NCBI GenBank assembly: GCA_007741555.1 | Contig: CP036526.1 | Location: 6,623,719-6,687,718 of the forward strand | Length of the DNA: 64,000 nt | Direction: 5' to 3' | From: Stieleria marina | Lineage (GTDB): Bacteria > Planctomycetota > Planctomycetia > Pirellulales > Pirellulaceae | In this document: positions 59,201 through 64,000 of the stretch, one piece after another | Numbering within the stretch: position 1 is the stretch's first letter | Layout: every line of letters begins with the position of its first letter | The notes under the pieces: generated by a model | What the model saw: the letters and a program-made list of their open reading frames with translations, nothing else | Told to the model about the DNA's origin: nothing | The model's database searches: none | Program-made: the position numbers and the translations under genes

Positions 59201-60086
59201 TTTCGCCAACCAACTGTTCAGGCGTGATGCCGATCGCCTTGGTGGTTTCCTGCAGCGAAGGTTCAATCGCTTTGGCCAATTCAAAAGTTCGCTGCACGTA
59301 CTGTGTGGCCTTGTGATCCTGAGCGTCGATCGCCAAACGGGCAGCACGAATTGCCAAAAAAAGGTTGGCGGGATGTTTGTCAGAGAGTTTTCCAACGGCT
59401 GAATTCGCCTGGCCCAGCATGGCTCTGGGCAGACCGTCCACGGGGTCTTCCATCTCATCAATCACCCGCGTCAGCGGACCGCCCAGAATCACGGACGCGC
59501 TGTCGTCGGACGCCTCTGAATCGATCATCTTGACCAAACTGGCAAAAACATCTCGCCGCATCGATTTGCCCAGCGCGGGAACCAGTGCAGCGGAATGCAG
59601 ATCGATCCGACTGCTTAGCCACAGTCCCGTGATTTCGTCATTGGCAAGCTTGGTGTACTGTTCGATGGCCTGCCGAGCTGACGTGATGGACGGCGAAAGG
59701 TTGACGCGAGCCCGCTGTTTTTCGTCGTCCGAGCTAAGGGGACTGATCACGACCCCCGAAAGTGAATCCACATCCAAGACTCGATTCAAAGCACGATTCA
59801 GAGCGATGGATTGGTCGTCGGGAAATTGGCTGCCCAGTGAATCCCAAAGCTGGTTGGCTGCGTCGGTTTCCAAGTTTTCGGTTGCGGCCAGCGCTGATCG
59901 CAACTGACCTAAATGCTGCTCCAGTTCATCCGCTTCAGCAGCGACAGGGACAGCGCCGGGGCCTTCGCCGCCGTTTCTAGGCCGCCAAAATGCGATCGCG
60001 GCAATGGCTCCCAGCACGACGAAGGCCAACAACCACCATTTTTGCGTCGAGCCAGCGGACTTGGCCAATTTTCCCTGTTCAGTCAC
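56217..60086 (-). CDS. Large membrane-anchored TPR/VCBS/ASPIC protein with a distinctive C-terminal domain
   Basis: 1289 residues, GTG start. One helix (about 16-35, KWWLLAFVVLGAIAAIAFW) is followed by TPR-like helices (about 50-400). VCBS-type repeats run from about 430 to 780 (DFDLDQKDDIATI, DLEGDGDLDVVIS, DIDRDLDLDIVTV, DLDGNVSWDILVG, DINRDGRVDLVIA). An ASPIC-like domain comes near 790-850 (RFGPHYRSHVVTS). The remaining about 430 residues begin CPYLYAWDGEKYAFVTDCLW, a segment I have seen only in ASPIC-type proteins, and are beta-rich with no catalytic motif. The GTG at 60086 was chosen because the frame upstream (to 60203) overlaps the divergent FAH-family gene. It probably works with the cytochrome encoded next. 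Confidence 0.82.
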   Translation of the reverse strand: MTEQGKLAKSAGSTQKWWLLAFVVLGAIAAIAFWRPRNGGEGPGAVPVAAEADELEQHLGQLRSALAATENLETDAANQLWDSLGSQFPDDQSIALNRALNRVLDVDSLSGVVISPLSSDDEKQRARVNLSPSITSARQAIEQYTKLANDEITGLWLSSRIDLHSAALVPALGKSMRRDVFASLVKMIDSEASDDSASVILGGPLTRVIDEMEDPVDGLPRAMLGQANSAVGKLSDKHPANLFLAIRAARLAIDAQDHKATQYVQRTFELAKAIEPSLQETTKAIGITPEQLVGEITSAINDDNWDAAGNRMLQWFNVLNPTEILKTDRRRASPHPLDRLSFQTLRRMSADVIKQSPVKQGDSEIQFAVTSVEPAKDIVEALPIDFDLDQKDDIATISDSGKLQLWQNDGEAWAVAADLQLDASAEHLMVADLFMVDSSSPQRIKTSGDTGKTADRDYSSEAAHDTFPSLIAFGNDSIQLISVDGRSSASPGDVLKLVDKKSGLEEVRGVIDMVTGDLEGDGDLDVVISTKSDGIRLFVNRGNRTFFEVTHHEGGFDSADPAADMALVDIDRDLDLDIVTVHPKSGRTGILENQLHLQFRGRMIDDISPVKGASSVAIADLDGNVSWDILVGGNESLSAVFSQTAEAGIWTVEQVQSSELNAAAIAIADLDNDSWSEAILPGVLMRLGPWGIGPAMSEDFLPGAVGRVSAADINRDGRVDLVIASDGNLVVATNQTKNENHHLTVRFKGIADNNASSGRVNHFGIGSVLELRFGPHYRSHVVTSPATHFGLDRFDDASSVRVIMPNGLTQTIRDPQVDALVQEKQTLKGSCPYLYAWDGEKYAFVTDCLWAAPLGLQVAAGVVAKDRPWEYLKVDGSAIVPKDGRYQLRFTEELWEVAYFDHLALTAVDHPRDVDVWTNEKVGPPDLAKQTIFAFGSEDRHGLRKAVDSQGHDVTDLLSQRDQKFVRGFDRRLRQGLCPPHWVDLDFEDVHFEKLESDDDSKESVYLVLTGWILPTDTSLNIQIDQNPNLPAIEFPSVWVPDATETEGWRKAIPFMGFPGGKTKTIVVDVTDVIVRDDPRIRVRTSAQIYWDDAALVVQSTKPKVVTHQLDLISAEVGYHGFSRRVKRSENEPDVYDYRNASKSPKWPPLRGAVTQFGPCKDLLSGWDNSMVVISSGDEIRVDFLVPTTPVPEGWQRDFVLHCVGWDKDADLNTLEGQTIGPLPFRQMQSYPPPLGDAAKSAKIERDNLSHRQRRQSFRSFWSRTAQTTQESELSRQFRTPSFDEIQSP

Positions 60087-60137
60087 TGATTTTCTCTGTA
60101 GCTCCCGGAGTCGCGATTGATTGGATATCCTACAGCC

Positions 60138-60992
60138 ATGAACGTAACAAAATTCACTGATGCCACGGGCATCGCTCGCGTCGCGAAAGTGCAAGACAAC
60201 CAACTTGCACCGCTTAAACTGACCACTCCGTTTGGATCGTTGGCAGGCTTGCTGGCTGCCGAGAATCCAATAGCCGCGATAGATTCGCTCGAAACGGACA
60301 CTCCCGTGCCCATCGACGATTCGATCCGCTGGCTACCTCCCATTGATACCCAGGAAGTCTGGGCAGCCGGGGTGACTTACAAACGAAGCCAGACGGCCCG
60401 GATGGAAGAGTCCGAAGCGGCCGCGTCTTGCTACGATCAAGTCTACAACGCGGATCGGCCGGAGTTGTTTTTCAAAGCCACTCCCCACCGTGTCAGTGGA
60501 CACAACCAACCGCTGCGGATTCGTGCCGATGCGACTTGGAATGTCCCCGAACCAGAAGTAACGCTGGTGCTGAGTCCCGCGATGAAGATCGTCGGCTTGA
60601 CGGTTGGCAACGACATGAGTTCGCGAGACATCGAAGGCGAAAACCCGCTCTATCTGCCGCAAGCAAAGTGTTACAACCAGTGTGCTGGCCTAGGCCCCTG
60701 GATCACCTTGTTTGACACTCTCCCCCCCAGTGACCAGATCGGCATCGATTTAAAAATTGATCGCTCCGGCGAAATCGTTTTCGATCAGCAGACCTCGGCC
60801 GGTCAGATGGCACGTACATTCGACGACTTGGTTCAATGGCTGGCCCGTGACAATACTTTCCCCAGCGGCGCGTTTTTGATGACGGGAACTGGCATTGTTC
60901 CGACCACTGAATTCACACTGCTTCCCGGTGACATCGTCAACATCACGATCGACGGCATTGGCACTTTGTCCAACACCATCGTGCAAGGCTAA
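60138..60992 (+). CDS. Fumarylacetoacetate hydrolase-family protein, probable 2-keto-3-deoxy sugar acid dehydratase
   Basis: 284 residues. Family motifs are VWAAGVTYKRSQTARMEES, the metal-binding E138-x-E140 in VPEPEVTLVLSP, GNDMSSRDIEGENPLYLPQAK and GTGIVPTTEFTLLPGDIV. FAH-fold enzymes include 2-keto-3-deoxy-D-arabinonate dehydratase, which makes alpha-ketoglutarate semialdehyde. The next gene, 79 bp downstream, is the dehydrogenase that consumes that product. This neighbourhood favours a dehydratase role over fumarylacetoacetate hydrolysis, but the substrate is not proven. The gene is divergent from the ASPIC gene with a 51-bp gap. Confidence 0.85.
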   Translation: MNVTKFTDATGIARVAKVQDNQLAPLKLTTPFGSLAGLLAAENPIAAIDSLETDTPVPIDDSIRWLPPIDTQEVWAAGVTYKRSQTARMEESEAAASCYDQVYNADRPELFFKATPHRVSGHNQPLRIRADATWNVPEPEVTLVLSPAMKIVGLTVGNDMSSRDIEGENPLYLPQAKCYNQCAGLGPWITLFDTLPPSDQIGIDLKIDRSGEIVFDQQTSAGQMARTFDDLVQWLARDNTFPSGAFLMTGTGIVPTTEFTLLPGDIVNITIDGIGTLSNTIVQG

Positions 60993-61071
60993 CGCCGCGA
61001 CGCCGATCCGTTGCACTTTTGATTTCACACTTTAGATTTCACGCTCTCAGCCCCATCTCCCTGTTTCCAAT

Positions 61072-62667
61072 ATGTCCACTGCTACATCCACCGTTCGCCC
61101 TGTCCTCATCGCTGGCCAATGGCGTGACGCTGATCATCGCGACACTTTTCAAGCGACCGATCCGAACTCCAACGAAAAACTCTCGGCTGAGTTTCCGGTC
61201 AGCACTTGGGCCGACTGCGATGCCGCCTTGGACGCCGCAACCGATGCCGCTCGGCAGCTACGCCGATTGCCAGCGTCCAAGATCGCTGACTTCATGGAAT
61301 GCTACGCCGATCGCATCGATGCCGCAAAAGACGCACTGTCAGACGCCGCGTTCGCCGAAACCGGACTTGCTCGTAGCCCTCGATTGGCCGACGTCGAACT
61401 GCCACGCACCAGCAATCAGCTTCGCGCGGCTGCGGCGGCTTGTCGTAGCGGTGACTGGGCTGGAGCGACGATCGATACAGCTACCGGAATTCGTTCTTGC
61501 TTGTCGCAATTGGGCCCTGTCTGTGTGTTTGGTCCCAATAATTTCCCGTTCGCTTTCGGGAGCGTTTCGGGTGGCGATTTTGCTGCTGCGATCGCTGCCG
61601 GCAATCCCGTGATCGGAAAAGCCAACAGTTCGCATCCCGAAACGACTCGCTTGTTTGCCATCGAAGCCGCCAAAGCCCTCGAAGAAACAGGTTTGCCTGC
61701 CGCAACCGTTCAACTGATTTACCGAACCAGCCATGCCGATGGCGAACGGCTAGTCAGCGATCCCCGTATGGGAGCAACGGGCTACACAGGCAGCCGCAGC
61801 GCAGGACTGACGTTGAAGGCGGCCGCAGACAAAGCCGGCAAGCCAATCTATCTGGAACTCTCCAGTGTCAACCCCGTCGTGATCACGCCCGGCGCACTCG
61901 CTGAACGAAGTGAGGACATCCTGGGTCAATTCGTCACCAGCGCCCTGATGGGCACGGGACAATTTTGCACCAACCCCGGTGTAGTGATGTTGCTCAATGA
62001 CGCGAGCACCGATTCGTTTGTCGATGCCGTCAAAGAGAAGTTCGCATCAGCCGCCGCAGGTACTCTGTTGTCACCGGCCGTTGCAAAGTCGCTTTCGTCC
62101 AGCGTCCAAAAACTTTGCGAGTACGGTGCGGAATTGTTGACCGGTGGCGGAGATATCGAATCCGGCCGTTGTGCGTATGCCAATACTTTGCTGAAAGTTT
62201 CTGGCAAGACGTTTCTTGAAAACCCCGAAGGCTTCCAGACCGAGGCCTTTGGCAACGCGTCGTTGTTTGTAGTCGCCGAGAGTATCGATGAACTCTGCCA
62301 AGCCATTGAGCAACTCGAAGGCAATCTGACCGGCTGCATCTACTCTGCTACCGACGGCAGTGATGATGAGGCCTGCGACAAGATCGCGTTTGAGCTGGAA
62401 CCCAAAGTGGGACGAATTCTAAACGACAAAATGCCGACTGGTGTCGCCGTCAGCGCAGCGATGAACCACGGTGGCCCTTACCCGGCGACCGGGCATCCGG
62501 GCTTCACTGCTGTGGGTGTTCCTGGTTCGCTTGTTCGTTTCGGCAAGCTGACCAGTTTTGACAACATTCGGCCCAACCGTTTGCCGCAATTACTGCAGGA
62601 CAAAAATCCCACTGGCACGACTTGGCGACTGATCGACGGCGATTGGACGCAAAACAAGGTCGGCTAA
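61072..62667 (+). CDS. Aldehyde dehydrogenase, alpha-ketoglutarate semialdehyde dehydrogenase type
   Basis: 531 residues. NAD(P)-binding VCVFGPNNFPFAFGS, catalytic Glu262 in YLELSSVNPV and nucleophile Cys299 in GTGQFCTNPGV are intact. The long N-terminus (PVLIAGQWRDADHRDTFQATDP) and overall length match the KGSADH group. It oxidises alpha-ketoglutarate semialdehyde to 2-oxoglutarate. It is placed after the FAH-family enzyme, its likely supplier. Confidence 0.92.
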   Translation: MSTATSTVRPVLIAGQWRDADHRDTFQATDPNSNEKLSAEFPVSTWADCDAALDAATDAARQLRRLPASKIADFMECYADRIDAAKDALSDAAFAETGLARSPRLADVELPRTSNQLRAAAAACRSGDWAGATIDTATGIRSCLSQLGPVCVFGPNNFPFAFGSVSGGDFAAAIAAGNPVIGKANSSHPETTRLFAIEAAKALEETGLPAATVQLIYRTSHADGERLVSDPRMGATGYTGSRSAGLTLKAAADKAGKPIYLELSSVNPVVITPGALAERSEDILGQFVTSALMGTGQFCTNPGVVMLLNDASTDSFVDAVKEKFASAAAGTLLSPAVAKSLSSSVQKLCEYGAELLTGGGDIESGRCAYANTLLKVSGKTFLENPEGFQTEAFGNASLFVVAESIDELCQAIEQLEGNLTGCIYSATDGSDDEACDKIAFELEPKVGRILNDKMPTGVAVSAAMNHGGPYPATGHPGFTAVGVPGSLVRFGKLTSFDNIRPNRLPQLLQDKNPTGTTWRLIDGDWTQNKVG

Positions 62668-62783
62668 ACCGACGGGACGTTACAGCCACGATTCGTACTG
62701 ATGGAGCACTTTGCGCCCTGATCGGGCGGCTTTTGGACCTTCCTTAGTTGTTCACATCAATGGATTCGATGAGGGTCAATTTC

Positions 62784-63344
62784 ATGCGAAGCCCGTTTTA
62801 CTTTGTCGCGGCATTTGTCCTATCGATTTGGCTGGTCTTCTTGGTCGACTGGCCGATCCCCTACGACCTGTCGCAATGGGGCATCCACCCGCGCCGTCTG
62901 ACGGGGATCCCCGGCATCGCATTGATGCCTTTTCTGCACGGCAGCTTTTACCATCTGTTCAGCAACTCCATTCCACTTGCGATCCTTCTGGTGTTGCTGG
63001 TCGGTTCGCAGCGAAAACCTTGGCAAGTCGTCACCGGAATTGTTCTGCTCAACGGCGCCCTGGTCTGGCTGATGGCACGGTCGGACACCAATCATGTCGG
63101 CGCCAGCGGGCTAGTATTTGGGCTGATCGGATTTTTGATACTGAATGGTTTTTTGGAAAAGAAGGTCGTATCGATCATCGTCGCCCTCGTGGTTGGCTTT
63201 TTCTTTGGAAGCACACTGATCAGCGGCATGATTCCGCAAATCGGCGGCGAAGTTTCGTGGGAAGCACATTTCTTCGGTGCGGTGTCGGGAGCAGTCGTCG
63301 CCTACGCCTGGTCGCAGATGAACCAACGATTGGCCTGGAAATAG
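62784..63344 (+). CDS. Rhomboid-family intramembrane serine protease
   Basis: 186 residues, six membrane helices. Catalytic Ser108 is in GASGLVFG and catalytic His162 is in WEAHFFGAVSGA. The oxyanion-site region HGSFYHLFSN has Asn61. The loop GSFYHLFSN is typical of bacterial rhomboids. GAGGG lies eight bases before the ATG at 62784, which decides the start over upstream in-frame codons at 62748, 62760 and 62769. Substrate unknown. Confidence 0.85.
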   Translation: MRSPFYFVAAFVLSIWLVFLVDWPIPYDLSQWGIHPRRLTGIPGIALMPFLHGSFYHLFSNSIPLAILLVLLVGSQRKPWQVVTGIVLLNGALVWLMARSDTNHVGASGLVFGLIGFLILNGFLEKKVVSIIVALVVGFFFGSTLISGMIPQIGGEVSWEAHFFGAVSGAVVAYAWSQMNQRLAWK

Positions 63345-63459
63345 ACGCCGCCGGCCAGAGCAGAGCGTGGTAGATTGATAGCCGGTGGCAGATTCTGAAC
63401 TGACCATGCAGTGGCCACGTATTGCTTTCGCCCCAACGCTCCAGCATTTGAGAACTCCC

Positions 63460-64000
63460 ATGTTGCACTCCTATCTCAAGGCTCGCTCCCTTCGCTTTAG
63501 CTTGCGAACTTTGATGCTATTTAGCTTGGCTTCGTGCCTGCTAATCGCTTGGTATAGCAACGCCCATCAGCAGCATGCCGTCGAGCAGCAATTCATTGAT
63601 CGGATGATCAAGACGTTGCCCGGCAGCGAAGTGCTGAGCGTCGTCACCAATGATCAGAGTGTCGCCCACGGGCAACGTTTCTTGTGAACACCGGATTCCA
63701 CAACGGTAGTGGTCAACTACCGCGGCCCACGCTTGATTCGCCCCTTGGTCCGGGCACTCGGCATTGCAGTTTTCGATCGGATTACTGAGATCAATTCCCT
63801 GCTTTACGACCCGTCCAGCTCTCGCATCGAACGGGCGGACTTGGCCGCGATGGACTCTCTGGAACGAGTTTCGATGATCCAAAAGTCGGCGAAACAAGTG
63901 AGCGAATCCAACCGAAAGCAATTCGTCGATCGCATCCCTCCCTGCCGACTCGGCAACCAGCGCAGCGTGGCAAACCAAGTGGACGCAGAAATTCTCTCAG
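63460..64000 (+). pseudogene. Planctomycete LRR-type membrane protein, interrupted by in-frame TGA and cut by the window edge
   Basis: The first part (MLHSYLKARSLRFSLRTLML, then FSLASCLLIAWYSNAHQQHA) shows the basic head, RFSLRTLM and single helix typical of small planctomycete membrane proteins with leucine-rich repeats. The frame stops at TGA 63685-63687, but the same frame stays open to the end of the window and encodes coherent sequence (VVVNYRGPRLIRPLVRALGI, INSLLYDPSSSRIERADLAA, MDSLERVSM), which fits the expected continuation. The gene is therefore probably inactivated by one stop, or ends in a short protein followed by a restart. The upstream in-frame GTG at 63385 and ATG at 63406 are alternative starts. 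Confidence 0.55.

Noticed and set aside
63685-63687. TGA read as selenocysteine
   Set aside because: I see no obvious selenocysteine insertion hairpin after the TGA, and the flanking residues do not resemble a redox motif. A nonsense mutation is simpler.

Overview
The window reads as chromosomal DNA of a planctomycete close to Rhodopirellula/Pirellulaceae. The evidence is family content: a BBP7 outer-membrane barrel, a DUF1559 pseudopilin-like protein, a secreted sulfatase, a giant TPR/alpha-2-macroglobulin protein, CRTAC/ASPIC beta-propeller proteins, and many secreted proteins with no obvious Shine-Dalgarno site. I see no rRNA, tRNA, CRISPR array, integrase, transposase or phage gene. Apart from one decayed carbohydrate gene and one gene with an internal stop, the region looks like ordinary vertically inherited chromosome.

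Layout. 1-1849: end of pyrB overlapping a dihydroorotase-like gene that has lost its metal ligands (pyrC'). 2116-10650: an 8.5-kb gene for a secreted TPR/alpha-2-macroglobulin protein with no thioester. 10709-15665: a DUF2459 protein, a TPR/beta-barrel protein, a secreted repeat protein with its own terminator, a small lipoprotein and an exported methyltransferase. 28535 down to 15937: a seven-gene minus-strand operon of MoxR ATPase, DUF58, BatA-like and VWA membrane proteins, a membrane/coiled-coil protein and two polyglutamine-containing exported proteins. It is the best candidate for an integrated but poorly described system, together with the cytochrome cluster. 28938-31639: DUF1559 protein and an orphan histidine kinase. 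31684-36673: sucA divergent from an ABC-F ATPase. 36860-41851: Met-rich outer-membrane protein, a Dus family tRNA dihydrouridine synthase, a small membrane protein and a C-terminally shortened SecA. 42111-48204: Cys-rich BBP7 barrel, small acidic membrane protein, ilvN-ilvC, scpA and an RNase Z-like hydrolase. 48301-51194: GH97 pseudogene and a sulfatase. 60086 down to 51266: a cluster of two membrane-anchored ASPIC/VCBS proteins flanking a five-haem membrane cytochrome with TPRs. 60138-62667: a FAH-family enzyme and an alpha-ketoglutarate semialdehyde dehydrogenase. 62784-64000: a rhomboid protease and a partial gene interrupted by TGA.

Three copies of a 23-25 bp inverted repeat (REP-like) lie between genes, two of them inside the MoxR/Bat operon. 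Metabolic links: 2-oxoglutarate made by the FAH/KGSADH pair would feed the 2-oxoglutarate dehydrogenase whose E1 is encoded at 31684-34536. Much of the rest serves the cell envelope or periplasm. Start codons were chosen by conserved N-termini, signal peptides and overlap, because ribosome-binding sites are mostly weak.
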